In this document: positions 17,705 through 26,242 of the stretch, in pieces | Numbering within the stretch: the first letter of the stretch is position 1 | How the letters are laid out: every line of letters begins with the position of its first letter | Assembly: GCF_023700755.1 (NCBI RefSeq) | Contig: NZ_JAMKOJ010000008.1 | Location: 1-64,000, forward strand | DNA from: Allorhizobium sonneratiae | Lineage (GTDB): Bacteria > Pseudomonadota > Alphaproteobacteria > Rhizobiales > Rhizobiaceae | Direction: 5' to 3' | DNA length: 64,000 bases | Position numbers and translations under genes: made by a program | The notes under the pieces: model-generated | Database searches by the model: none | The model's input: only the letters and a program-made list of their open reading frames with translations | Told to the model about the DNA's origin: nothing

Positions 17705-19011
17705 GCGGTTTGATGATTGCCGCGCCTGCATCCGGTTCCGGTAAGACCACGGTGACCCTGGGCCTGTTGCGGGCGTTAAAGCACCGGGGCGTGGCGCTTG
17801 CACCCGGCAAGGCGGGGCCGGATTATATCGATCCGGCCTTCCATACGGCCGCCTGCGGCGAGAGCTGTCTCAACTTCGACCCCTGGGCCATGCGTGACGA
17901 ACTTCTGCTGGCCAATGCCGCGCTGCATGTCCGCGGCGGCAAAATCCTGATTGTTGAGGCGATGATGGGGCTGCATGACGGTGCTGCCGATGGATGCGGC
18001 ACGCCCGCTGATCTGGCAGCTCTTTTGGGCCTGTCGGTCGTGCTGGTGGTGGATTGCGCAAGGATGTCCCATTCGGTGGCGGCGCTGGTCAAAGGCTATG
18101 CCGATTTTCGTGCCGATCTCGTCGTGGCAGGCGTGATTTTAAACCGGGTTGGCAGTGCCCGCCATGAGGCCATGCTGCGGCAGGCGCTGGAGCGCATAGC
18201 CATGCCGGTGCTGGGGGGCGTGCCTGCCTGTGAGGCGTTAAAACTGCCCGAGCGGCATCTGGGGCTGGTGCAGGCGACAGAGCATGACGATCTGGAGGGT
18301 TTCATCGAAAGAGCAGCCCGGATCATGGAAGCGAACTGCGATCTCGACCGGTTGCTGATGGCGAGCCGGCAAAGCCCGATGCCTGTCTCGGATGCCAATA
18401 TCGTCCGCCTGCCACCGCTTGGGCAAAAGGTTGCGGTGGCGAAGGATGCCGCCTTTGCCTTTTCCTATCCGCATATGCTGCTGAGCTGGCGGCGGCGCGG
18501 TGCTGAAATCTCTTTCTTTTCACCGCTTGATGATGAAGCGCCGCCTGAGGATGCCGATGCCATCTATCTGCCGGGCGGCTATCCCGAGCTTCATGCCGGG
18601 CGTCTTGTCGCGGCTGAGAGATTTCGCACAGCCATGCAGACTGCAGCCCAAAAAGGGACCGTCATTTATGGCGAATGCGGTGGCTATATGGTGCTTGGCG
18701 ACAGCCTGACAGATGCGGCGAACACGACCCATCCGATGCTGGGGCTTTTGCCGGTTCAAACCAGCTTTGCCATGCGTCAGCGCCATCTCGGCTATCGGCG
18801 CCTCACGCCGCTGACACGGGATATTTTTACCCGCCCGATGACGGCGCATGAGTTTCATTATTCGACACTGGTTTTTGAGGGTGAGGCTGAGCGCCTGTTT
18901 GAGGCGGAAGATGCGCTTGGCCAGCCGCTTGGTCCGGTCGGTTTGAAGCGCGGGCGGGTGGCTGGTTCCTATATGCATCTGATCGATCTTGCCGGGGAGG
19001 CGGGGGCATGA
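17701..19011 (+). CDS. cobB: Cobyrinate a,c-diamide synthase
   Basis: A 436-residue ATP- and glutamine-dependent amidotransferase acting on the a and c side chains of (hydrogeno)byrinic acid. The N-terminal P-loop domain has APASGSGKTTVTLGLL (about residues 8-23); the C-terminal class I glutaminase domain has the nucleophile region YGECGGYMVLG and a catalytic His in HEFHYSTL. It is joined to cobA and cobD by ATGA overlaps. Confidence 0.95.
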   Translation: MSGLMIAAPASGSGKTTVTLGLLRALKHRGVALAPGKAGPDYIDPAFHTAACGESCLNFDPWAMRDELLLANAALHVRGGKILIVEAMMGLHDGAADGCGTPADLAALLGLSVVLVVDCARMSHSVAALVKGYADFRADLVVAGVILNRVGSARHEAMLRQALERIAMPVLGGVPACEALKLPERHLGLVQATEHDDLEGFIERAARIMEANCDLDRLLMASRQSPMPVSDANIVRLPPLGQKVAVAKDAAFAFSYPHMLLSWRRRGAEISFFSPLDDEAPPEDADAIYLPGGYPELHAGRLVAAERFRTAMQTAAQKGTVIYGECGGYMVLGDSLTDAANTTHPMLGLLPVQTSFAMRQRHLGYRRLTPLTRDIFTRPMTAHEFHYSTLVFEGEAERLFEAEDALGQPLGPVGLKRGRVAGSYMHLIDLAGEAGA

Positions 19012-20012
19012 AAGAACCGATCCGGCATGGCGGCGGTCTGGCTGCCGCGGCGGCCCGTTATGGCGGCGCCATCGAGGACTGGCTCGATCTGTCGACGGGC
19101 ATCAATCCCTGTCCGCCTGCACTTGCGGAGATTGCGCCGCGGGTCTGGCATCGGCTACCGGATCAGGAACTTGAGGCCGCTGCCCGGCAGGCGGCGCAGG
19201 CGTTTTACGGATCCGGCCCGATTTTGCCGCTGGCCGTTCCGGGTACGCAGGCGGCTATCCAGCTTCTGCCGCGACTTGTTAGGCAAGAGGCGCGCGTGGC
19301 AATCCTCAGCCCCACCTATGGTGAATATGGCCGGGTGCTGGCGCTGGCCGGGCGGGCGGTGGATGCCGTTGAAACGATCGATGCGATCGGTTCGGAACAT
19401 AAGCTTGCCATTGTCGTCAATCCCAACAATCCGACGGGGCGGATCATCGCGTCGTCTGTCCTTCAGGATCTGGCGAGCAAGATGCAGGTGCAGGGCGGCT
19501 TTCTGGTGGTGGATGAAGCCTTTGCTGACCTCACGCCAGAGCTGTCCGTGGCCGGGGAGGTTTTTCGTCATCCCGGATTGATCGTGTTCCGATCTTTTGG
19601 AAAATTCTTTGGTTATGCAGGCTTAAGGCTTGGTTTTGTTATAGCGCATGAGGATGTGCTGGCGATGTTTGCCGAAGGGCTTGGCCCCTGGGCCGTCTCC
19701 GGTCCGGCCCTGTCTTTGGCGGTGTCACTGTTTGCCTCTGACCGTATGGCGTTGCAGGCGACAATCGAGCACCGTCAGAAGGCACTGATGACCGTTCTTG
19801 ATCGAGCCGGTCTCCAGGTTGCTGGTGGGACGCCCCTTTTTGCGCTGGTGGAGGATGAGAATGCCCAATCCTTGCATGAACATCTGGCGCGGGAGCGGAT
19901 ATTGACCCGCATTTTCGATTATGCACCGGATTGGATGCGTATCGGCCTGCCGCCCAATGCCGAGGCGGATTTACGGCTTGCAGCATCTCTTTCCCGATGG
20001 CGGTCGAGATGA
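19008..20012 (+). CDS. cobD: Threonine-phosphate decarboxylase (CobD; CobC of Pseudomonas denitrificans)
   Basis: A 334-residue PLP enzyme of the class I aminotransferase fold making (R)-1-aminopropan-2-ol phosphate, the aminopropanol linker of cobalamin. Visible are the substrate loop HGGGLAAAAARYGG, the NPNNPTGR motif, the VVDEAFADL aspartate block and the PLP lysine in SFGKFFGYAGLRLG. The context inside the cob operon separates it from histidinol-phosphate aminotransferase, its closest look-alike. It overlaps cbiB by four bases. Confidence 0.93.
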   Translation: MKEPIRHGGGLAAAAARYGGAIEDWLDLSTGINPCPPALAEIAPRVWHRLPDQELEAAARQAAQAFYGSGPILPLAVPGTQAAIQLLPRLVRQEARVAILSPTYGEYGRVLALAGRAVDAVETIDAIGSEHKLAIVVNPNNPTGRIIASSVLQDLASKMQVQGGFLVVDEAFADLTPELSVAGEVFRHPGLIVFRSFGKFFGYAGLRLGFVIAHEDVLAMFAEGLGPWAVSGPALSLAVSLFASDRMALQATIEHRQKALMTVLDRAGLQVAGGTPLFALVEDENAQSLHEHLARERILTRIFDYAPDWMRIGLPPNAEADLRLAASLSRWRSR

Positions 20013-20986
20013 GCGATTATTCCTTTGCTCTGCTGTTTCTGGCGCTGCTGCTGGATCGTGTTGTCGGCGATCCGCCTTGGCTCTGGCGGCATGTGCCACA
20101 TCCGGTAGTAATATTCGGCAAAGGGATCGCTCTGTTCGACCGGTTGCTGAATCGTCCGGTCTTTGCCGATGGCTTGCGCCGCAGTCTCGGTCTTGTGTCG
20201 ATCCTGCTGCTGTTGATTATCAGTATTGTGGTTGGTCATGCTCTGCACTGTCTGTTTGCCGCGAGCGGCGTTCTCGGCCTTGGGCTGGAGATCGTGGTGG
20301 CGTCTGTGCTGCTGGCTGAGAAAAGCCTGCTCGATCATGTGCGTGCCGTTGCGGACGGGTTAAAGCAGGGAGGGCTTGGCGAGGGGCGCAAGGCCGTTTC
20401 CATGATTGTCGGGCGTGATCCTGCCGTTCTCGATGAGGCTGGCGTGGTACGGGCGGCGCTTGAAAGCCTTGCTGAAAACTTTGCCGATGGTGTGGTGGCA
20501 CCAGCGTTCTGGTATGGGCTTTTCGGTCTACCGGGTCTGTTTGCCTATAAAATGCTGAACACAGCTGATTCGATGATCGGGCATAAATCGGACAAATACC
20601 GTTCTTTCGGCTGGGCGGCGGCCAGGCTGGACGATTTTGCCAATTGGCCGGCAGCCCGTCTCTCCGGCCTGCTGATCGTGCTTGCGGGGGGGCTTCTTCA
20701 AGGGTGTAATGTGGCAAGACGCGGTTTTTCCGTGATGATGCGCGACCACGGTCTGCATCGCTCGCCCAATTCCGGCTGGCCGGAGGCAGCCGCCGCCGGT
20801 GTGCTCGACGTGGCGCTGGCTGGGCCGAGGCTTTATGCGGGCGAGCGGGTTTCAGAGCCGATGATGAATGCGGCGGGTCGCCGCGACATAAACGGGCAGG
20901 CGATCATGGCGGGCCTGCGGCTGATCGATTCGGCCTGGATTATGCTTGTGGTGATATCTGTAATTTGCGCAGCAATATCGATGTGA
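20009..20986 (+). CDS. cbiB: Adenosylcobinamide-phosphate synthase
   Basis: A 325-residue membrane protein attaching aminopropanol (phosphate) to adenosylcobyrate. Several hydrophobic helices and the family motifs LDRVVGDPPWLWRHVPHPV near the N-terminus, RDP...ARAALES-like ESLAENFADGVVAPAFW, KMLNTADSMIGHK and MRDHGLHRSPNSGWPEAA are present. Upstream in-frame starts (19931, 19997) exist, but ATG 20009 forms the same ATGA overlap as the other cob junctions. It is the last gene of the operon. Confidence 0.93.
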   Translation: MSDYSFALLFLALLLDRVVGDPPWLWRHVPHPVVIFGKGIALFDRLLNRPVFADGLRRSLGLVSILLLLIISIVVGHALHCLFAASGVLGLGLEIVVASVLLAEKSLLDHVRAVADGLKQGGLGEGRKAVSMIVGRDPAVLDEAGVVRAALESLAENFADGVVAPAFWYGLFGLPGLFAYKMLNTADSMIGHKSDKYRSFGWAAARLDDFANWPAARLSGLLIVLAGGLLQGCNVARRGFSVMMRDHGLHRSPNSGWPEAAAAGVLDVALAGPRLYAGERVSEPMMNAAGRRDINGQAIMAGLRLIDSAWIMLVVISVICAAISM

Positions 20987-21008
20987 TGCGGCGCAATGAA
21001 AGCAAAAA

Positions 21009-21038
21009 TTGACTTTTACGTCAAAGTTACATCATACT
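21009..21038 (+). promoter_or_regulatory. Promoter and candidate operator of the MerR-type gene
   Basis: TTGACT at 21009-21014 and CATACT at 21033-21038 are 18 bases apart, slightly stretched as is common for MerR-controlled promoters. The spacer contains TTTACGTCAAAGTTACA, an imperfect dyad with similarity to sites of LiuR-type MerR proteins. The transcript would start just ahead of the regulator, suggesting autoregulation. Confidence 0.5.
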
Positions 21039-21069
21039 CTGGTCGGGACAAAAAACGGATATCGGAGCA

Positions 21070-21456
21070 TTGAACAAGCATTATAGCATCACGGAGCTCA
21101 CCCGCGAATTTGGAATTTCCACGCGGACGTTGAGATTTTATGAGGATGAAGGTCTCATCCACCCGGAACGGCGTGGACGCACGCGCCTTTATCGCCATGC
21201 AGACCGGCACCTGATCAAGGAAATCCTGAGGGCACGGCGCATCGGTTTCACAGTGGCGGAAATTCGGGAAATCATTCAGGTCTACAAGGAGCCGCCGGGG
21301 GAAATCGGCCAGTTGAAACTGATGATGAAACGCATCGATGAAAAGCGCGAGGATTTGCGGCAAAAACGCAAGGATATCGATGAAACACTTGCCGAACTGG
21401 ATCTGGCCGAAGATGCTTGTCTCAATCGTATGGTGGAAATCGGCGTTGGCTCCTGA
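21070..21456 (+). CDS. MerR family transcriptional regulator (LiuR/PmrR-like)
   Basis: A 128-residue MerR protein. The winged HTH spans residues 1-70 (YSITELTREFGISTRTLRFY, then GRTRLYRHADRHLIKEI), followed by a coiled-coil dimer helix (about 80-118). No cysteine cluster for metal sensing is present apart from one Cys near residue 119. The form resembles LiuR-type regulators of branched-chain amino acid or acyl-CoA catabolism, but no such target gene is next to it. The only suitable start is TTG 21070 after CGGAG at very short spacing, so the start is uncertain. Confidence 0.8.
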   Translation: MNKHYSITELTREFGISTRTLRFYEDEGLIHPERRGRTRLYRHADRHLIKEILRARRIGFTVAEIREIIQVYKEPPGEIGQLKLMMKRIDEKREDLRQKRKDIDETLAELDLAEDACLNRMVEIGVGS

Positions 21457-21603
21457 AAAGTTTTGAGTTGGCCTTGTTGGAGCTTGGTTCTAAAGCATGT
21501 CGTGTTTCATTGTCTGCAAGGAAACGATAACGTCCATCCGGCACATCAAAGACTTAAATCACGTTGCATGAGGCTGATAAGCCGCAACGTGCTTTAATGC
21601 GTG

Positions 21604-21704
21604 ATTCCTTAAATCGGTTGAGGTTTAAGGAGAAAATGATGCAGAAAACTTAAAGTGCTACAGCGTCCTTTGTGTATTTTATAAAAGGCAGGGCGCTGCA
21701 GCAA
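21604..21704. repeat. Composite palindromic repeat, modules 1+2, copy 2
   Basis: Module 1 is CCTTAAATC followed by GGTTTAAGG (stem with one U-G pair) and then an AATGATGCAG tail. Module 2 follows at 21657 with ACAGCG and CGCTG arms and a decayed inner stem. The same order of modules occurs at 23409 and 61560. Confidence 0.75.
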
Positions 21705-21753
21705 GATTAATGTCTGTTGTTCGACTGCAAATCTGGAAAAACACCAGTGTTGT

Positions 21754-21806
21754 GGATTTGAAATACATCTTCGTGAGCAGATATGTCGAGCATGTGTTTC
21801 AAATCC
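21754..21806. repeat. 10-bp inverted repeat downstream of the methyltransferase
   Basis: GGATTTGAAA at 21754-21763 and TTTCAAATCC at 21797-21806 are perfectly complementary across 33 bases, and inside them ACATCT and AGATATGT can extend pairing. It is about 90 bases beyond the 3' end of the minus-strand methyltransferase gene, so it could end that transcript, although no T-run follows on that strand. Confidence 0.5.
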
Positions 21807-21895
21807 TTGATGTAATAATCGATCTCTTTGTTTCTACGGTGTAATTCCTTAAGCTCACATTCGGTTTTATGAGACAGTGATGCCGTAGGGCACGG

Positions 21896-22372
21896 TTACA
21901 GCCAGCGGCGGGTGCGCTGGCAGTATCGTTCGAAATCGACGCCGAAGCGGACGAGAAGATGCATTTCCTCGCAGCGAATCGCAATCAGCGTTGTCAGTGC
22001 GGCAGCCACCGGGGCTGCAATGATGAGCCAGCCATTGCCGCTGAGCAGCCCTGCCGCCATCATCAGCAATGTATAGCCGAGATAGATCGGATTGCGGCTA
22101 TAGCGGTATGGCCCGTCTGTGACCAGCCGGAGAGCTGAACGACGCGGGCTGAGCGTTGTGTCATAGACCAAGAGGGTACGGATAGCCCAGAGGCTCAGGC
22201 TCAGGCCGATTGCGGCCGTCAGGGCACCGCCCATCATCACGACAAGGCTCTGGTTGTCGAAAAGGCGGGCAGGCGTGATGTAAATATGCAGACACAAGGC
22301 ACAAACACAGGCGCCGAAATAAAGAAGCGGCGGCCAAGGATATTTCAGCGGCTTCAAACGATAGGCGTTCAT
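21896..22372 (-). CDS. Isoprenylcysteine carboxyl methyltransferase (ICMT)-like membrane methyltransferase
   Basis: A 158-residue membrane protein with about four hydrophobic helices. It has the signature of the ICMT/phospholipid methyltransferase group: GPYRYSRNPIYLGY (about residues 86-99) for SAM binding, and the C-terminal EEMHLLVRFGVDFERYCQRT with paired Glu and an RRWL end. The substrate cannot be told from sequence. It lies 12 bases downstream of the acyltransferase gene on the same strand, so the two are likely cotranscribed. Confidence 0.8.
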   Translation of the reverse strand: MNAYRLKPLKYPWPPLLYFGACVCALCLHIYITPARLFDNQSLVVMMGGALTAAIGLSLSLWAIRTLLVYDTTLSPRRSALRLVTDGPYRYSRNPIYLGYTLLMMAAGLLSGNGWLIIAAPVAAALTTLIAIRCEEMHLLVRFGVDFERYCQRTRRWL

Positions 22373-22384
22373 GTGACAGACCCT

Positions 22385-23353
22385 TTATTGGCTGGCAATC
22401 GTGCATTCCCGTGCCAGTTTCAGGACCCTTGTATCCTGCGACGCTATGATGGTGCCAGACTGGAGTGGTGCAAGCAGATTACCCTGTTGCAGGCGGTCGA
22501 GCGTACAGCTGCAAAAGCGTGTGCAGAAAGGGGCCGTGCTGCCGCCTGCGACACAGGATTGCTGGCAGCTGCGATTATAATCTGCAACTCTATCGGGCGG
22601 TGGTGGTGGCAGGATCAGACTGGCCAGATAGACAGTGCCGATCAGAAGCGGTTGATGCGCCAGATAAAAGACGAGACTATGGCGGCCAGCCATTCTCAGC
22701 AGGGATGGACCTTGTCTCAGACCGGCCAACTTTTCCATCAGATGATAGCGCAGGCAGAGCCTGGCAACGATGATACCCGTCAAAACCGGGGCAAACCAGG
22801 GAAAAAGCGGAACATAATCGTCTGACACCGGCAGGGTCTGGGACAGGCCAACCCACCACAACGCCGGTGTATCGAAAAAGCTGGAACTGACATGAAACGG
22901 CAACACCAGAGAAACAATTGCAACAATCGCCGTCAGGGCGAGCGGCAGTCTGAGGAAGGGAAGGGCAAGAAGGCTGAACAGAGCAATGGCGTGCAAGATG
23001 CCGAAGAAAATCCATCCCTTGCCCATGACGAAATACGTGGCGACGGAGACTGCCAAGGCAGCAAGGACAATCTGTGCAAGCCTCTTGCCGAAAGCCGGCC
23101 GGTTTACGCCTTTGCGATGCGCCAGAACCAGGCTGAACCCGACCAGAAACAGAAAACTGGAGGCGATGCAGCGGGCATAAATGCGCCAGGGGCCGGAAAT
23201 GGCCGTATCCGGATCGATATAGCCGAAAAAGGATAAGTCCCAGGTGAAATGGTAGGAGGCCATGGCCAGCAGGGCCAAACCTCGGAGACTGTCCAGAATG
23301 CCTATGCGTGGCAGTTTGTCGAGCCTGGACGCCATTACTGTATGATCTGCCAC
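22385..23353 (-). CDS. Heparan-alpha-glucosaminide N-acetyltransferase-like membrane protein (DUF1624)
   Basis: A 322-residue polytopic protein with an N-terminal RIGILDSLRGLALLAMASYHFTWD region, typical of the HGSNAT/DUF1624 and related acyltransferase-3-like families, and a histidine in a membrane segment. The C-terminal tail has a cysteine-rich segment (CQQSC, CTRFCSC) seen in rhizobial members. Start is GTG 23353; ATG 23335 is a possible alternative, neither with a clear Shine-Dalgarno. The acyl acceptor is unknown. It is followed at 12 bases by the ICMT-like gene. Confidence 0.78.
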   Translation of the reverse strand: MADHTVMASRLDKLPRIGILDSLRGLALLAMASYHFTWDLSFFGYIDPDTAISGPWRIYARCIASSFLFLVGFSLVLAHRKGVNRPAFGKRLAQIVLAALAVSVATYFVMGKGWIFFGILHAIALFSLLALPFLRLPLALTAIVAIVSLVLPFHVSSSFFDTPALWWVGLSQTLPVSDDYVPLFPWFAPVLTGIIVARLCLRYHLMEKLAGLRQGPSLLRMAGRHSLVFYLAHQPLLIGTVYLASLILPPPPPDRVADYNRSCQQSCVAGGSTAPFCTRFCSCTLDRLQQGNLLAPLQSGTIIASQDTRVLKLARECTIASQ

Positions 23354-23869
23354 GATATCAACCTATACGCTACCGCATCACGTTTAAATGCCAATCGATC
23401 GACTACATAATTCCTTAAATCGGGTGAGATTTAAGGAGAAAATTATGCCGCAAATTTAAGGTGCTACAGAGTCCTTTGTGCGTTTGATAAAACGCAACCG
23501 CGCTGTAAAGCGTCATGCCGCGTATGACCTTGAGCTGTCTCACGCCAGCATCCAGTGCTTTATCTTATTCAGGATGCTGTAACACATTCAATGTGCTTCG
23601 TTTTTCCAATCATGAATCAAGGAGATGGATTGCACCTTGTTTCAACATCTACAGCAAGTGGTGCAAAATTGTGAAGCGGTTTATCCATCAGCAGAAAAGA
23701 GTGTTGAAAGTCCATTTGGGCTGCTGAACCGCATGTGATTGGCACTCGAGACACCGCTTTTTATCCTTGCATCAAGGCTCAATCCGCTCATCAATTTCAA
23801 GTTTAGCAACTGAATTTACTAAGTTTTATCGATATTTGCTCATTATGGATTAAACCCTACGTTTTATCA
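23354..23869. other. Non-coding stretch with composite repeat
   Basis: The 516 bases between two divergent genes hold the composite repeat at 23409-23510 and otherwise AT-richer sequence. A 70-codon frame at 23515-23727 has no recognisable motif or ribosome binding site and is not called. Confidence 0.65.
23409..23510. repeat. Composite palindromic repeat, modules 1+2, copy 3
   Basis: Module 1: CCTTAAATC and GATTTAAGG form a perfect nine-base stem around GGGTGA, then AAATTATGCCGC. Module 2: TGCGTTT and AAACGCA flank GATA, with outer TACAG and CTGTA arms. It is the best preserved copy of the composite. Confidence 0.78.
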
Positions 23870-26005
23870 ATGCAGTATTGGTTGAAGTGTTGGTGGCCGT
23901 TTGGTCTGTTGCGATTGCGGACTGTAACTTTTGTAAAAAGGCTTTACCTTGTTGCTGGCGAGGTGCTGAGAGGTATCAATTTGTTTTCAGGATTAGCAAA
24001 ACAAACCGATATGACAGCGCTTGCCGCAGAGAAAATTCGGGCAAAAGTCGCTCTGAGCGCCCGTAAATTTATTTTTCTCGATGGGCTTAGTGCGCTGCTT
24101 GCCATTGTTGCCCTGATGGTTCTCCTTGAGCGCAATGATGTAGCCTTTGGCTGTTGGCTGGTTGCTGCTCTGGCTGTTACCGTGTTGCGCTATACGATTT
24201 CACGGACCTTCCTGTATTACGCCTACGATAGTCGATATCCCCGTGTCGTGCTGCGGTTTATGGTGGCGGTGTATGGGGTGCATGGCGCTCTCTGGGCCAT
24301 GCTGCCAACGATTGTCGTTCCCATCGATTTGCTACAGAGTGGCGCAGCGGTTCTTGTGCTCATGGGTGGCTTGATTGGTACGGTGCTTTGCCGCCAGACG
24401 GGAGCGAGTGCCATTGCTCTTGCCTTCGCGATGCCGATTATTCTGGCGCTGATTTATCAATTTGCCTGCCATGGAGGCTTTATCGGTATCGTTAGCGCAA
24501 TCAATATGGGATTGATCGGTCTGGTGATGGCCCTTGTCAATATCCGCTCCGACCGCCGATTCGTTGAAGGCGAAATGGCCAAATTGCGCTTGGAAAGCTA
24601 TGCTCAAACACTGGCCAGCGTGAATGAAGACATTCGACACAAAAACATTCGGCTGGAAGCTCTGGCCAATGGGGATTCCGTTACGGGACTGAAAAACCGG
24701 CTTTACTTTACCGGTCAACTGAATGGTGCGCTGGCTGCTGCACGGGTTTCAAGCCAGTCCGTGGCATTGCTCTTGATTGACGTTGATCGATTCCAGACCG
24801 TAAACACCATTTTCGGCCAGCGTGGAGGTGATCATTATCTGGCGGTTTTTGGTCAGCGTATCCAGTCGGCTGCGGGCAGTTATGTGACCACGGCAAGGAT
24901 CAGTGGCGATACTTTTGCAGTGCTTATTCGCCACGACAAGGCAAAAGAACAGGCCATTTCACTGGCCTGTCGGCTGTTGGACGAACAGGCCATGCCGGTT
25001 GTTGTGCATGGCACCAGCGTGCAGGTGAGCGCCAGCATCGGTCTTGCCTGTTTTCCCGATGATGCCGATGATGCTGACCGATTGATTGCAGCCGCCAATC
25101 TGGCCCTTGGTGAGGCAAAGACCCAGGGACGAAAACAGTTTCGTCAGTTTAATCCTGACCTGAAGCGCAAGGTTGACCGGCAACATGCCATCGAGCAGGA
25201 TCTGCAGGCGGCGATTGATAACGGTACGATCGAAACCTGGTTCCAGCCGCAAATTCATCTGGAAACAGGTCGCATCGTCGGGTTTGAGGCATTGATTCGC
25301 TGGTTTCATCCCGAATTTGGATCTATTGCTCCACCGGATATCATCAATGCCGCCTATGCCATGCAGTTGTCTGAACGGCTGACCACTGGTATCGCTTGTC
25401 AGACAGCGCTTTTTCTGCAACGCCTGCAATCGCTGGACCTGCCGGAAGCGACGGTCGCAATCAATATTTCACCGCGAGAATTCGCCCTTTATGATGTCGC
25501 TCATATGTTGAATGAGGTGACGCTCACCTATGGCGTTGAACGACATCTGCTTGAGGTTGAAATTACCGAAGAGGCCATTCTCAATCCGGATATTGCCGGT
25601 CCTCAATTGGAGCGGCTTGATATGAGCGGATATAAGCTTGCTATTGACGACTTTGGCGTCGGTTATTCCTCGCTGGCCTATCTGATCGGCCTAAAGATTG
25701 CCCGACTTAAGATCGACCGCAGTTTTGTCACCGATGTTGTCGCATCCGATGCCAACAAGGCGCTGATTGTGGCGCTGGTGGGGCTTGGTAAAACTCTTGG
25801 GATTGAGATCGTGGTCGAGGGGGTCGAGGATACGCAACAGCTCTCCGTTTTGCAGCATATGGGCTGCGCGATTGGTCAGGGATTTTTCTTTGCCCGCCCC
25901 ATGCCATCCGATCGTGTGCCCAACTGGCTTGAGCAATATCGTCAAACTCAGATGCCGACGAAACCGGTTCTTGGCAGGAAAAAACGCACTGCGCTTGCCG
26001 GATGA
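23870..26005 (+). CDS. Membrane-bound GGDEF-EAL protein with a degenerate GGDEF site; probable cyclic-di-GMP phosphodiesterase
   Basis: A 711-residue protein: several membrane helices (about residues 65-225), a GGDEF domain (about 260-430) and an EAL domain (about 440-690). The GGDEF active site reads SGDTF at 345-349, lacking the catalytic acidic pair, so cyclase activity is unlikely. The EAL domain keeps EAL (473-475), N532, E564, DDFG (593-596), K614, E650 and Q670, so hydrolysis of c-di-GMP is likely. The start is uncertain: ATG 23870 has no Shine-Dalgarno and ATG 24011 (residue 48) is an alternative. Neighbours give no hint of its process. Confidence 0.88.
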   Translation: MQYWLKCWWPFGLLRLRTVTFVKRLYLVAGEVLRGINLFSGLAKQTDMTALAAEKIRAKVALSARKFIFLDGLSALLAIVALMVLLERNDVAFGCWLVAALAVTVLRYTISRTFLYYAYDSRYPRVVLRFMVAVYGVHGALWAMLPTIVVPIDLLQSGAAVLVLMGGLIGTVLCRQTGASAIALAFAMPIILALIYQFACHGGFIGIVSAINMGLIGLVMALVNIRSDRRFVEGEMAKLRLESYAQTLASVNEDIRHKNIRLEALANGDSVTGLKNRLYFTGQLNGALAAARVSSQSVALLLIDVDRFQTVNTIFGQRGGDHYLAVFGQRIQSAAGSYVTTARISGDTFAVLIRHDKAKEQAISLACRLLDEQAMPVVVHGTSVQVSASIGLACFPDDADDADRLIAAANLALGEAKTQGRKQFRQFNPDLKRKVDRQHAIEQDLQAAIDNGTIETWFQPQIHLETGRIVGFEALIRWFHPEFGSIAPPDIINAAYAMQLSERLTTGIACQTALFLQRLQSLDLPEATVAINISPREFALYDVAHMLNEVTLTYGVERHLLEVEITEEAILNPDIAGPQLERLDMSGYKLAIDDFGVGYSSLAYLIGLKIARLKIDRSFVTDVVASDANKALIVALVGLGKTLGIEIVVEGVEDTQQLSVLQHMGCAIGQGFFFARPMPSDRVPNWLEQYRQTQMPTKPVLGRKKRTALAG

Positions 26006-26141
26006 TCGCAGCGCTATCACGTCGGTTTTAATGCGGTGACGTTTAAGAGCATTCCTATGAGAGAGGGGCGCTCTTGGGATGGAACACCCTTGCTGGTTGA
26101 GTTTTGACCTCATGCATAATGGCTTAAAGTGAAATCGATTT

Positions 26142-26242
26142 AGAGCATCGGGACGAAAATTGGAATGGGCACAATGCTCTCAGATTTTGTTTCCGCATCG
26201 GGTTTTTCCGAAAACCCGTTCCCACTTTTCGGCCGACGCTCT
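26142..26242. repeat. Intergenic palindromic repeat, family A long form
   Basis: The block begins AGAGCATCGGG and ends CGACGCTCT (AGAGC/GCTCT ends), with an inner stem GGGTTTT/AAAACCC near 26210 and a CCGAAAA-like core on the complementary strand. Its right end supplies two bases of the TAG stop of the ArsR gene, so the insertion may have set that gene's C-terminus. Confidence 0.68.

Larger units (their letters stand above)
21457..21895. other. Non-coding stretch with composite repeats
   Basis: The 439 bases between the MerR gene and the methyltransferase carry no supported gene. They hold a mosaic of palindromic repeats (from about 21491, including GCACGTTGC-type arms near 21555-21595 and the composite repeat at 21604-21704) and a separate 10-bp inverted repeat at 21754-21806. 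Confidence 0.7.

Noticed and set aside
19931..20008. Upstream starts for cbiB (19931 or 19997)
   Set aside because: They lie inside cobD and give residues not found in the family; ATG 20009 makes the same ATGA overlap as the other cob genes.
23515..23727. 70-codon plus-strand frame in the repeat-rich gap
   Set aside because: No ribosome binding site, no motif, and it starts inside the edge of a repeat.
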